This document shows positions 47,754 to 58,985 of a DNA stretch of 64,000 bases, piece by piece (within the stretch, counting starts at the first letter, position 1; every line of letters starts with the position of its first letter). The DNA comes from Microtetraspora glauca. Its GTDB lineage: Bacteria; Actinomycetota; Actinomycetes; Streptomycetales; Streptomycetaceae. Position numbers and translations under genes: made by a program. The notes below the pieces were generated by a model. That model ran no database searches, had not been told where the DNA came from, and saw only the letters and a program-made list of their open reading frames with translations. The DNA lies in the NCBI GenBank assembly GCA_000721275.1, contig JOFO01000003.1, positions 252,335 to 316,334 of the forward strand, in the 5' to 3' direction.

Positions 47754-48977
47754 CTAGCGGACCGCGGACTTGAGCGGGACGGCCGGGTCGGCGGCGCGCC
47801 CGGGGTCGACGGGGGTGCCCGCCTCGATGAGCTTGCGGCCCTGGGCGAGGTCGCGGGGGCGGCCGACCGCGAGGAGGGCGACCGGCACGCCGTCGCGCAG
47901 CCACAGCACCGACCAGGAGGGGCCGGAGGAGTCGCCGCGCCGGACCAGGGTGTCGGCGCCCGCGTGGTGGCCCGCGTACTGGACGAAGCGGCCGAACTGC
48001 TCGGACCAGAAGTACGGGACGGGGTCGTACGGGTCGGGCGTGCCGCCGTCGGAGCCGGTGATGTCGGCGGCGACCGTGCGGGGGCCCTGGAGGGCGTTGT
48101 CCCAGTGGTGGACGAGGAGCCGTTCGCCGTAGCGGGCGGAGGGGAAGGAGGCGCAGTCGCCGACCGCGTACACGCCGGGCAGGGAGGTGCGCAGCCGGTC
48201 GTCGGCGGTGACGGCGCCGCTCGGGTCGAGGGCGATGCCGGAGCCGGCGAGCCAGGCGGTGGCGGGGCGGGCGCCGATGCCGACGACGACGGCGTCGGCG
48301 AGCAGTTCGCGGCCGTCGGCGAGGACGACGGCGCCGGGCCGGACGGTCTCCACGCGCGCGTGGGTGAGGAGTTCGGCGCCGCTCTCGGCGTACCAGCCGG
48401 CCATGGCGACGGCGACCTCGTCGGGCAGGGCGCCGGCGAGCGGGAGCGGGGCGGCCTCGACGACGGTGACGGCGCAGCCGGCCTCGCGGGCGGCGGTGGT
48501 GAACTCGGCGCCGATCCAGCCGGCGCCGACCACGACGACGGGGCCGCCGCCGGCGAGGACGGGGCCGAGGCGGACGGCGTCGTCGAGGGTGCGCAGCAGG
48601 TGGACGCCGGGGACTCCCTCGGCGCCGGGGAGGGTGAGCGGGTGGGCGCCGGTGGCGAGGACCAGGGTGTCGTACGGGACGGGTCCGGCCTCGGTGTCGA
48701 GGGTGCGGTCGGCGGGGCGGAGGCCGGTGACGTCGACGCCGAGGCGGAGGTCGACGCCGAGGGACTCGAAGTCGATGTCGAAGGCGGAGTGCTCGGCCTT
48801 GCCGAGGAGGACGGCCTTGGAGAGCGGGGGCCGGTCGTAGGGCTGGTGGGGTTCGGCGCCGATGAGGGTGACGGGCCCTTCGAAGCCCTGCTCGCGCAGG
48901 GCGACGGCGGTCTGCACGCCCGCCATGCCCGCGCCGACGATCACGACGTGCCGCTGGGTCTGCTTCTGCTCGCTCAC
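47754..48977 (-). CDS. FAD/NAD(P)-dependent oxidoreductase (ferredoxin/rubredoxin reductase type)
   Basis: 407 residues. FAD loop VVIVGAGMAGVQTAVALREQG, NAD(P) loop VVVVGAGWIGAEFTTAA, FAD C-terminal motif TSLPGVYAVGDCAS, and a reductase C-domain (YDPVPYFWSEQFG). Ferredoxin reductases of cytochrome P450 and dioxygenase systems have this plan, but no partner gene is near, so the acceptor is unknown. GTG 48977 lies 6 bases from TAAGGT (48984-48989, minus strand), suggesting a leaderless start. It is divergent from the thiO riboswitch. Confidence 0.92.
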   Translation of the reverse strand: MSEQKQTQRHVVIVGAGMAGVQTAVALREQGFEGPVTLIGAEPHQPYDRPPLSKAVLLGKAEHSAFDIDFESLGVDLRLGVDVTGLRPADRTLDTEAGPVPYDTLVLATGAHPLTLPGAEGVPGVHLLRTLDDAVRLGPVLAGGGPVVVVGAGWIGAEFTTAAREAGCAVTVVEAAPLPLAGALPDEVAVAMAGWYAESGAELLTHARVETVRPGAVVLADGRELLADAVVVGIGARPATAWLAGSGIALDPSGAVTADDRLRTSLPGVYAVGDCASFPSARYGERLLVHHWDNALQGPRTVAADITGSDGGTPDPYDPVPYFWSEQFGRFVQYAGHHAGADTLVRRGDSSGPSWSVLWLRDGVPVALLAVGRPRDLAQGRKLIEAGTPVDPGRAADPAVPLKSAVR

Positions 48978-49061
48978 CCGTCCACCTTACGCACCTGACG
49001 AAACGTCAGAAAGGGAGGTGCCCTGTGGCGCACCGCCGCCGGGGGCTAGGGTGGCGGGCAG

Positions 49062-49160
49062 ACACCACTCGCGGGAGCCCGGACGCACCGGGCTGAGAGG
49101 GAGGCTGACCGGCCTCCGACCGTACGAACCTGATCCGGGTCATGCCGGCGAAGGGAGGGG
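49062..49160 (+). promoter_or_regulatory. TPP riboswitch (thi element)
   Basis: CCGGGCTGAGAGGG (49088-49101) holds the pyrimidine sensor CTGAGA. ACCTGATCCGGGTCATGCCGGCGAAGGGAG holds the pyrophosphate sensor (49128-49157; motif given in parts: ACCTGATC, GGTCATGCCGGCG, AGGGAG). The 3' strand of the P1 helix runs into AGGGAGGGG, the thiO Shine-Dalgarno, so TPP binding would block translation of thiO. Confidence 0.95.
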
Positions 49161-49171
49161 CGGGAACGCCC

Positions 49172-51353
<2,182 letters not shown>

Positions 51354-51452
51354 CCCGGGGCCGGGGCGGCGGGCGCGGGGTACGTCACAAGCGTGCTGCG
51401 GTCGGGGGCCGGGCGGCGGGGGGACCGCGTACCGGCTCGTAGACTCGACGCC

Positions 51453-53375
51453 GTGGACACGACCCTTCAGGACCCCCTCGTCGGGCGGCTGCTCGACGGC
51501 CGCTACCGCGTCGACGCGCGCATCGCCGTCGGCGGGATGGCCACGGTCTACCGGGCCGTCGACACCCGCCTCGACCGCGTCCTCGCGCTCAAGGTGATGC
51601 ACCCGGCGCTGGCGGCCGACGCCGTCTTCGTCGAGCGGTTCATCCGCGAGGCGAAGTCCGTCGCCCGCCTCGCGCACCCGAACGTGGTCGCCGTCTTCGA
51701 CCAGGGCGCCGAGGGCGCGTACGTCTACCTGGCGATGGAGTACGTCTCCGGCTGCACCCTGCGCGACGTGCTCCGCGAGCGCGGCGCCCTCCAGCCCCGC
51801 GCCGCCCTGGACGTCCTGGAGCCGGTGCTCGCCGCGCTGGGCGCCGCGCACCGGGCCGGGTTCGTGCACCGGGACATGAAGCCGGAGAACGTGCTGATAG
51901 GGGACGACGGCCGGGTCAAGGTCGCCGACTTCGGGCTGGTCCGCTCCGTCGGCTCGGCGACCGCGACCACCGGCTCGGTCCTCGGCACCGTCTCGTACCT
52001 CGCCCCCGAGCAGATCGAGCACGGCACCGCCGACACCCGCGCCGACGTGTACGCCTGCGGCGTCGTCCTGTACGAGATGCTGACCGGCGCCAAGCCGCAC
52101 TCCGGCGACACCCCCGCCCAGGTCCTCTACCGGCACCTGAACACCGACGTGCCGGCCCCGTCCGCCGCCGTGCCGGGGCTGCCGCTTGAACTCGACGAGC
52201 TGGTCGCCGCCGCGACCGCCCGCACCCCCGACGTCCGCCCGCACGACGCCGTCGCGCTCCTCGCCCTGGCCCGGGAGGCGCGGGCCGCGCTCACCGAGGA
52301 GCAGCTGGACGCGGTGCCGCCGGGGGCGCGCGCCGGGCAGCGGGACACCGGCGACGACCGCACCAGCGTGATCGCCCGCGCGGTGCCGTCCGCCGAGCCC
52401 GCCGACCCGCACGAGGTGCTGCACACCAGCCGTCTCGACACCCCGGAGCCGCCGCCGGCCGCCCGGCCGCGCCGGACCTTCCGCAGGCCGCCGAACGGCC
52501 CGCTCCTGATCATCGCCGGCGTGCTGCTCGCCCTGGGCCTCGGCACCGGCGTCTGGTACATCAACGCCGGCCAGTTCACCCGCGTCCCCGCCGTCCTCGG
52601 CCAGACCGAGCGGGCGGCGGCGGACCGGCTCGCCGACGCCGGCCTGGAGCTGGGCACGACGAAGCGCGCCTTCAGCGACGTGTACGAGCGCGGCACGGTG
52701 ATGGGCGTCGACCCGGCGCCCGGCGAGCGGGTCCGCAACCACACCACCGTCACCCTGACCCTGTCCCGGGGCCCGGAGATCGTGAAGGTGCCCAACCTGC
52801 GGAACAAGCCGCTGGACGAGGCCCGGCGGATCCTCACCGAGCAGGGCCTCGCGCCCGGCGTCGTCACCAGCAGGTTCAGCACGACCGTCGCCCAGGGCGC
52901 GGTCATCGGCACCGACCCGGAGCCGGGCACCGAGCGCGCGCCGGACTCGGCCGTCGCGCTGGTGGTCAGCAAGGGCGCCCCGGTCGACGTCCCCGACGTG
53001 ACCGGCGAGACCGTCGCCGACGCCACCGCCACCCTCCAGGAGGCCGGGCTCAAGGTGTCCGTGGCCCCGGAGCGGGTCCACTCCCCCGAGGACGCGGGCG
53101 CGGTCGCCGCGCAGTCCCTCGCCGAGGGCAGCCGGGCCGCGAAGGGCGACGCGATCACCCTGACCGTCTCCAAGGGCCCGCGCCAGGTCGAGGTCCCCGA
53201 CGTGGTCGGCATGACGACCGGCGAGGCCCGCGAGGCGCTGGAGGCCGCCGGCTTCGACGTGAAGGTGGAGAAGAGCTTCCCCTTCCTCGGCGACGAGGTC
53301 ACGGGCCAGTCCGTCGAGGGCGGCGAGACCGCCCCCGAGGGCTCCACCGTCGCCATCACCATCAAGGGAATCTGA
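51453..53375 (+). CDS. PASTA-domain Ser/Thr protein kinase (Stk1/PknB type)
   Basis: 640-residue transmembrane kinase. Kinase domain about 10-275: glycine loop IAVGGMATVY, Lys in LALKVM, catalytic HRDMKPENVL, DFG in KVADFGLV. A juxtamembrane linker and one TM helix (about 352-370) follow, then four PASTA repeats, about 375-640, each starting with a V-P-D/N motif (RVPAVLGQ, KVPNLRNK, DVPDVTGE, EVPDVVGM). PASTA domains bind muropeptides or lipid II, linking wall state to phosphorylation. GTG 51453 lies 7 bases after TAGACT (51440-51445), probably leaderless. Confidence 0.95.
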   Translation: MDTTLQDPLVGRLLDGRYRVDARIAVGGMATVYRAVDTRLDRVLALKVMHPALAADAVFVERFIREAKSVARLAHPNVVAVFDQGAEGAYVYLAMEYVSGCTLRDVLRERGALQPRAALDVLEPVLAALGAAHRAGFVHRDMKPENVLIGDDGRVKVADFGLVRSVGSATATTGSVLGTVSYLAPEQIEHGTADTRADVYACGVVLYEMLTGAKPHSGDTPAQVLYRHLNTDVPAPSAAVPGLPLELDELVAAATARTPDVRPHDAVALLALAREARAALTEEQLDAVPPGARAGQRDTGDDRTSVIARAVPSAEPADPHEVLHTSRLDTPEPPPAARPRRTFRRPPNGPLLIIAGVLLALGLGTGVWYINAGQFTRVPAVLGQTERAAADRLADAGLELGTTKRAFSDVYERGTVMGVDPAPGERVRNHTTVTLTLSRGPEIVKVPNLRNKPLDEARRILTEQGLAPGVVTSRFSTTVAQGAVIGTDPEPGTERAPDSAVALVVSKGAPVDVPDVTGETVADATATLQEAGLKVSVAPERVHSPEDAGAVAAQSLAEGSRAAKGDAITLTVSKGPRQVEVPDVVGMTTGEAREALEAAGFDVKVEKSFPFLGDEVTGQSVEGGETAPEGSTVAITIKGI

Positions 53376-53382
53376 GACACCC

Positions 53383-54234
53383 ATGCGCAACCCCGTCGGC
53401 GGCCACGTCCCCGTGGCCGGCGGACTCGCCACCACCGGCCTCGGCTACGCCCGCGAGCTGGGCGCCGAGACCGTCCAGGTCTTCGTCGCCAACCCGCGCG
53501 GCTGGGCCACCCCCACCGGCAACCCCGCCCAGGACGAGCGGTTCCGCGAGGAGTGCGCCGCCGAGTCGCTGTCGGCCTGGGTGCACGCCCCGTACCTGAT
53601 CAACTTCGGCTCCCACACCGAGGCCACGGTCGACCGGTCGGTGGAGTCCCTGCGGCACTCGCTGCGGCGCGGCCGGGAGATCGGCGCCCGGGGCGTGGTC
53701 GTCCACACCGGCTCGGCGACCGGCGGCCGCCCCCGCGCGGAGGCGCTGGCGCAGGTACGGGAGCGGATGCTGCCGCTGCTCGACGAGCTGACGCACGAGG
53801 ACGACCCGTACCTGCTCCTGGAGTCCACGGCCGGCCAGGGTTCGTCGCTCTGCTCCCGCGCGGAGGACTTCGGCCCGTACTTCGACGCGCTCGACCACCA
53901 CCCGAAGCTGGGGATCTGCCTCGACACGTGCCACATCTTCGCCGCCGGCCACGACCTGGCGGAGCCGGGCGGGGCGGTGCGGACGCTGGACGAGCTGGTC
54001 GCCACGGTCGGCGAGGGCCGGCTGCGGCTGATCCACGCCAACGACTCCAAGGATGTCGCCGGCGCGCACAAGGACCGGCACGCCAACATCGGCGTCGGGC
54101 ACATCGGCCAGGAGGCGTTCCGGCAGCTGCTGCGGCACCCGGCCACCGAGGGGGTGCCGCTGGTCATCGAGACCCCGGGCGGCAAGGAGGGGCACGTCGC
54201 CGACATCGAGCTGCTGAAGAAGCTCCGGGACTGA
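53383..54234 (+). CDS. nfo: Endonuclease IV-like AP endonuclease
   Basis: 283-residue TIM-barrel DNA-repair nuclease (AP endonuclease 2 family). VHAPYLINFG (about 66-75), LLLESTAGQGSSLC, GICLDTCHIFAAGHD, and HANDSKDVAGAHKDRHANIGVGHIG bear the trinuclear zinc ligands, with IETPGG at the end. Its start is 8 bases after the kinase stop, so the two may be co-transcribed although functionally unrelated. Confidence 0.94.
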   Translation: MRNPVGGHVPVAGGLATTGLGYARELGAETVQVFVANPRGWATPTGNPAQDERFREECAAESLSAWVHAPYLINFGSHTEATVDRSVESLRHSLRRGREIGARGVVVHTGSATGGRPRAEALAQVRERMLPLLDELTHEDDPYLLLESTAGQGSSLCSRAEDFGPYFDALDHHPKLGICLDTCHIFAAGHDLAEPGGAVRTLDELVATVGEGRLRLIHANDSKDVAGAHKDRHANIGVGHIGQEAFRQLLRHPATEGVPLVIETPGGKEGHVADIELLKKLRD

Positions 54235-54261
54235 CGGGCGTGGGGCCCCCTGCGTGACACG

Positions 54262-54276
54262 TACCCCGCGGGGGTA
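54262..54276. promoter_or_regulatory. CsoR-like palindrome before the DUF4396 gene
   Basis: TACCCC-GCG-GGGGTA is a perfect dyad 50 bases before the DUF4396 start. Streptomyces CsoR copper repressor sites are reported with TACCC/GGGTA arms, so copper control is plausible. Confidence 0.55.
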
Positions 54277-54325
54277 TGCGCCTCCCTGAGACAGGAACCC
54301 GCTGCCCGAGGTTGGGAGCACCCTC

Positions 54326-54817
54326 ATGGAGCACCAGACGACGCACCACCCTCACCACCCCGAAGGCCACGCCGGTCACGGGGCCTCCTGGGGCACGGCG
54401 GCGAAGGCCACCCTCCACTGCCTGACCGGCTGCGCCGTCGGCGAGGTCCTGGGCATGGTCATCGGCACCGCGCTCGGCTGGGGCAACGCCCCCACCATGG
54501 TCCTGGCGATCGTCCTCGCGTTCTTCTTCGGCTACTCGCTCACGCTGTGGGCCGTCACGCGGGCCGGCCTGGCGCTGCGGGCCGCGATCGGCGTCGCGCT
54601 CGCCGCCGACACGATCTCCATCACGGTGATGGAGGCCGTCGACAACGCCGTGCTGCTGGCGGTCCCGGGCGCCATGGACGCGCACCTGTCGGACGGACTC
54701 TTCTGGGGCGCGCTCGCCTTCGCGTTCCTCGTCGCCTTCCTGGTGACCACCCCGGTCAACAAGTGGATGATCGGGCGCGGCAAGGGTCACGCGGTGGTGC
54801 ACCGGTACCACCACTGA
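54326..54817 (+). CDS. DUF4396 membrane protein, His-rich N-terminus
   Basis: 163 residues. His-rich N-terminus (EHQTTHHPHHPEGHAGHG), then about four TM helices with LHCLTGCAVGEVLGMVIG (two cysteines) and NKWMIGRGKGHAV. DUF4396 has no proven function. The His-rich tail, the Cys pair and the CsoR-like palindrome upstream all point to metal, most likely copper, handling, by inference only. Confidence 0.85.
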   Translation: MEHQTTHHPHHPEGHAGHGASWGTAAKATLHCLTGCAVGEVLGMVIGTALGWGNAPTMVLAIVLAFFFGYSLTLWAVTRAGLALRAAIGVALAADTISITVMEAVDNAVLLAVPGAMDAHLSDGLFWGALAFAFLVAFLVTTPVNKWMIGRGKGHAVVHRYHH

Positions 54818-54834
54818 GGCCGCCTGCGGGCGGG

Positions 54835-55488
54835 CTACAGCTCCGGGCCGTCGCCCGGTTCCTCCTGGTAGGAGTAGCGCTGCTCGGTCCACGGGTCGCC
54901 GAGGTTGTGGTAGCCGCGCTCCTCCCAGAAGCCCCGGCGGTCGGCCGTCATGTACTCCACGCCGCGGACCCACTTCGGGCCCTTCCAGGCGTACAGGTGC
55001 GGCACGACGAGCCGCAGCGGGAAGCCGTGCTCGGCGGTGAGGAGTTCGCCGTCCTTGTGGGTGGCGAAGATGGTGTGCTCGTCGGCGAAGTCGCTCAGCC
55101 GCATGTTGGCGCTGTAGCCGTACTCGGCCCAGACCATGACGTGGGTGACGTGCGGCGCGGGCGGCGCGAGCTCCAGGACCGTCCGGGCGGCGACGCCGCC
55201 CCATTCCGCGCCGAGCATGCTGAACTTGGTGACGCAGTGCAGATCGGCCGTGACCGTGGAGAACGGCAGGGCCGTGAACTCCTCGTGGTTCCAGCAGCGC
55301 TTCTCACCGTCGGCGGTCGCCCCGAAGACGCGGAACTCCCAGCGCTCGGGCTTGAACTTGGGCACGGGCCCGTAGTGGGTGACCGGCCAGCCGCGCTGGA
55401 TCCGCTGCCCCGGCGGCAGCTCGGGCGAAATGTCCGGCATCCCCGCTTCCCGGTGTACTCCGCTCTCCGGCTGACCCATGTCCTCCAT
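54835..55488 (-). CDS. Sulfite-oxidase-like molybdopterin oxidoreductase
   Basis: 217 residues, one Moco domain. FKPERWEFRVFG, then DLHCVTKFSMLGAEWGGV, whose Cys (about residue 100) is the expected Mo ligand, and the YSANMRLSDFADEHT region are characteristic of the YedY/SO family. No Tat signal or heme domain is seen, so the enzyme looks cytosolic. Start is ambiguous among ATG 55488, 55479 and 55440. Convergent with DUF4396 (17-base gap). Confidence 0.9.
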   Translation of the reverse strand: MEDMGQPESGVHREAGMPDISPELPPGQRIQRGWPVTHYGPVPKFKPERWEFRVFGATADGEKRCWNHEEFTALPFSTVTADLHCVTKFSMLGAEWGGVAARTVLELAPPAPHVTHVMVWAEYGYSANMRLSDFADEHTIFATHKDGELLTAEHGFPLRLVVPHLYAWKGPKWVRGVEYMTADRRGFWEERGYHNLGDPWTEQRYSYQEEPGDGPEL

Positions 55489-55660
55489 GGTGACAGACGG
55501 CGAGGGGTGGTCATGACCAGCCACCCGCGCGGACGCACCCATTCGGGCAAGTCCTACTAAGCCTGCACTTACTGGACGCCCCCCATGCGGAGTGCGAGGA
55601 TGCGGCCATCCTGCCCTGTGAAGGGCCGGACACACCCCGTGATGGAAGGAACTTTGAGCG

Positions 55661-56137
55661 ATGCAGGGCGACCCCGAGGTCCTGGAGTTTCTGAACGAGC
55701 AGCTGACCGGCGAGCTGACGGCCATCAACCAGTACTGGCTGCACTACCGCATCCAGGACAACAAGGGCTGGACGAAGCTCGCGAAGTACACCCGCGAAGA
55801 GTCCATCGACGAGATGAAGCACGCGGACAAGCTGACCGAGCGCATCCTCATGCTCGACGGCCTGCCCAACTACCAGCGGCTCTTCCACGTGCGCGTCGGC
55901 CAGACCGTCACCGAGATGTTCCAGGCGGACCGCCAGGTCGAGGTCGAGGCGATCGACCGCCTCAAGCGGGGCATCGAGGTCATGCGCGCCAAGGGCGACA
56001 TCACCTCGGCGAACCTCTTCGAGGAGATCCTCGCGGACGAGGAGCACCACATCGACTACCTGGACACCCAGCTGGAGCTGATCGAGTCGCTGGGCGAGGC
56101 GCTGTACCTCTCGACGCTCATCGAGCAGCCGAGCTAG
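55661..56137 (+). CDS. bfr: Bacterioferritin
   Basis: 158-residue haem-binding ferritin forming 24-mer iron stores. MQGDPEVLEFLNEQLTGELTAINQYW, with ferroxidase Glu18 and Glu51; the haem Met is in IDEMKHADKL (M52). LADEEHHIDYL holds the second-half ferroxidase Glu/His. The stop is TAG inside CTAG. Convergent with bfd, from which it is split by a 940-bp IS. Bfd reduces Bfr iron for release. Confidence 0.96.
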   Translation: MQGDPEVLEFLNEQLTGELTAINQYWLHYRIQDNKGWTKLAKYTREESIDEMKHADKLTERILMLDGLPNYQRLFHVRVGQTVTEMFQADRQVEVEAIDRLKRGIEVMRAKGDITSANLFEEILADEEHHIDYLDTQLELIESLGEALYLSTLIEQPS

Positions 56138-56170
56138 CGAGCGGGCTAGGGTCTGTTGTGAAAGTGCTGG

Positions 56171-56697
56171 TCACAGCCACTCGTTGATGGCTGCGACCAG
56201 CACGGTCGCTTCGTAGCGGACGGCGAGTTTGTCGTATCTGGTGGCGACGGCCCGGTGGCGCTTGAGCCGGTTGATCCCGCACTCGACCGCGTGCCGCTGC
56301 TTGTAGTCGTCCTTGTCGAACGCCGGCGGCCGCCCGCCACGCGATCCGCGCTTGAGGCGGTTACGGACCCGGTCCGCCGGAACCGGGATGGTGGCCTTGA
56401 TCCCGCGTCTGCGCAGGTAGGAGCGATTACGGCGCGAATCGTACGCCTTGTCGGCCCGGACTCGGTCCGGTCGCTTGCGCGGCCTGCCGAGACCCAGCCG
56501 GGGAACCCGGATGGCTTCCAGGACCGGCTCGAACTGCGGGGAGTCGCCCCGCTGACCGGCTGTGATCACGACGGACAGGGGCTTCTGCCCCTGCTCGACC
56601 GCGAGGTGGATCTTGCTGGTCAGTCCGCCGCGGGAGCGTCCGAGGCCGTGATCGGCCGGCTCGACGGAGATCCCGCCGGGTGGCTCCTTCTGGAGAT
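56171..56697 (-). CDS. IS5-family transposase, frame B (DDE C-terminal part)
   Basis: The second frame of the split transposase. It is reached by a -1 shift at 56703-56697 (minus strand AAAGGGG) and reads [22 protein letters not shown] then [18 protein letters not shown]. Catalytic second Asp is in RADKAYDS, the Glu in [15 protein letters not shown]. The ATG at 56569 is internal and not the true start. The joined product is about 291 residues, normal for the group. Confidence 0.85.
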
Positions 56698-57045
56698 CCC
56701 CTTTTTCGCCGCTCCGGCGGCGTGCTGGTGGGCCCGGCAGACGGTGGAGTCGACGTTCACCTCCCAGGTGATCAGGCCCTTGGCGTCCGCCTCGGTCTGG
56801 AGCTGGGTGAGAATCCTCGCCCAGGTGCCGTCCCGCTGCCAGCGCCGGAACAGGTCATAGACCCGGTCCCACGGTCCATAACGCTCGGGCACGTCCCGCC
56901 AGGGAGCACCGGTTCGGGTCCGCCACCGTATGCCGTCTATCAACTGCCGCCGCGTCCACACCTGCGGCCGGCCCGGCTTGATGCCTGTCGGCAGCAGCGG
57001 CTCAAGCCGGGCCCACTGGCCGTTCGTCAGATCCCCACGTCCCAC
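56620..57045 (-). CDS. IS5-family transposase, frame A (N-terminal part)
   Basis: 141-residue frame with the DUF4096-type N-terminal domain ([20 protein letters not shown]) and the first catalytic Asp in [15 protein letters not shown]. It ends at 56620 if no frameshift occurs. The slippery AAAAAGGGG run (56705-56697) allows -1 slipping so that frame B is joined; the shift looks programmed rather than a lesion, since neither half is degraded. Confidence 0.88.
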   Translation of the reverse strand: MGRGDLTNGQWARLEPLLPTGIKPGRPQVWTRRQLIDGIRWRTRTGAPWRDVPERYGPWDRVYDLFRRWQRDGTWARILTQLQTEADAKGLITWEVNVDSTVCRAHQHAAGAAKKGISRRSHPAGSPSSRPITASDAPAAD

Positions 57046-57089
57046 AGGACGTGATCATCAACGAACAAGATCCACTTTCGCAACAGACC

Positions 57090-57326
57090 CTAGGCGGCCT
57101 CGGAGAGGTCGGTGACCTCCGCGGCGAGGGCGGGCATGCCCTGGTCCAGGAGCTCGCGGCGCGGGCAGTTCCCCCGCCCGAGGAGGGCCTGGATGCGCCG
57201 GACGCAGGAACCGCAGTCCGTGCCCGCCTTGGAGGCGGAGGCGATCTGGCGGGGCGTGCAGGCGCCGGCCTCCGCGTGCTCCTTGACCTGCTTCTCCGTG
57301 ACACCGAAGCATGAGCAGACGTACAC
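57090..57326 (-). CDS. bfd: Bacterioferritin-associated ferredoxin
   Basis: 78-residue [2Fe-2S] protein that donates electrons to Bfr to release iron. Cys ligands: MYVCSCFG (C-x-C) and DCGSCVRRI (C-x2-C), the BFD fold. GTG 57326 is preferred over GTG 57335 because GGGAGG ends about 9 bases before it. The stop TAG is contributed by the CTAG target site of the IS, so the reading frame is intact. An iron box lies upstream. Confidence 0.93.
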   Translation of the reverse strand: MYVCSCFGVTEKQVKEHAEAGACTPRQIASASKAGTDCGSCVRRIQALLGRGNCPRRELLDQGMPALAAEVTDLSEAA

Positions 57327-57351
57327 GCGGTTCACCTCCCGCCGAGATCGA

Positions 57352-57370
57352 TTAGGCTAACCTAACCTTA
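57352..57370 (-). promoter_or_regulatory. Iron box (DmdR/IdeR-type operator) before bfd
   Basis: The 19-mer starting TTAGGCTAACC and ending TAACCTTA matches the DmdR1/IdeR consensus (TTAGGTTAGGCTCACCTAA, either strand) at about 15 of 19 positions. It lies 26-44 bases upstream of the bfd start. Confidence 0.8.
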
Positions 57371-57401
57371 CCCGGCGGGCCGGGAGCATAAAAGCCTCCG
57401 A

Positions 57402-57448
57402 TACGACGATGGGGCGCGGATCACAAGGATCCGCGCCCCACTGTCGTA
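57402..57448 (-). terminator. Terminator after the DAHP synthase gene
   Basis: A 21-bp near-perfect stem (GGGGCGCGGATC and complement, flanked by TACGACGAT / ACTGTCGTA) with a 5-base loop. It starts 10 bases beyond the stop. Confidence 0.8.
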
Positions 57449-57457
57449 GGTATCTAC

Positions 57458-58930
<1,473 letters not shown>

Positions 58931-58985
58931 TCAGCAAACGAGCAAACCTGCTCTCCGATGCTTGGCCGAACACATAGGGGTGGGC

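Larger units (their letters stand above)
56150..57089 (-). mobile_element. IS5-family (IS427-type) insertion sequence, complete, 940 bp
   Basis: Terminal inverted repeats GGTCTGTTG[T/C]GAAAGTG (56150-56166 and 57073-57089) flank two overlapping reading frames of a DDE transposase. Direct repeats CTAG at 56146-56149 and 57090-57093 are a 4-bp target duplication, as in IS427-type elements. The element sits between bfr and bfd and ends on the stop codon of bfd. It looks complete and potentially active. Confidence 0.92.

Noticed and set aside
56171..57045. Transposase as a broken pseudogene because of two frames
   Set aside because: A slippery A-run and intact DDE residues across both frames point to programmed -1 frameshifting.
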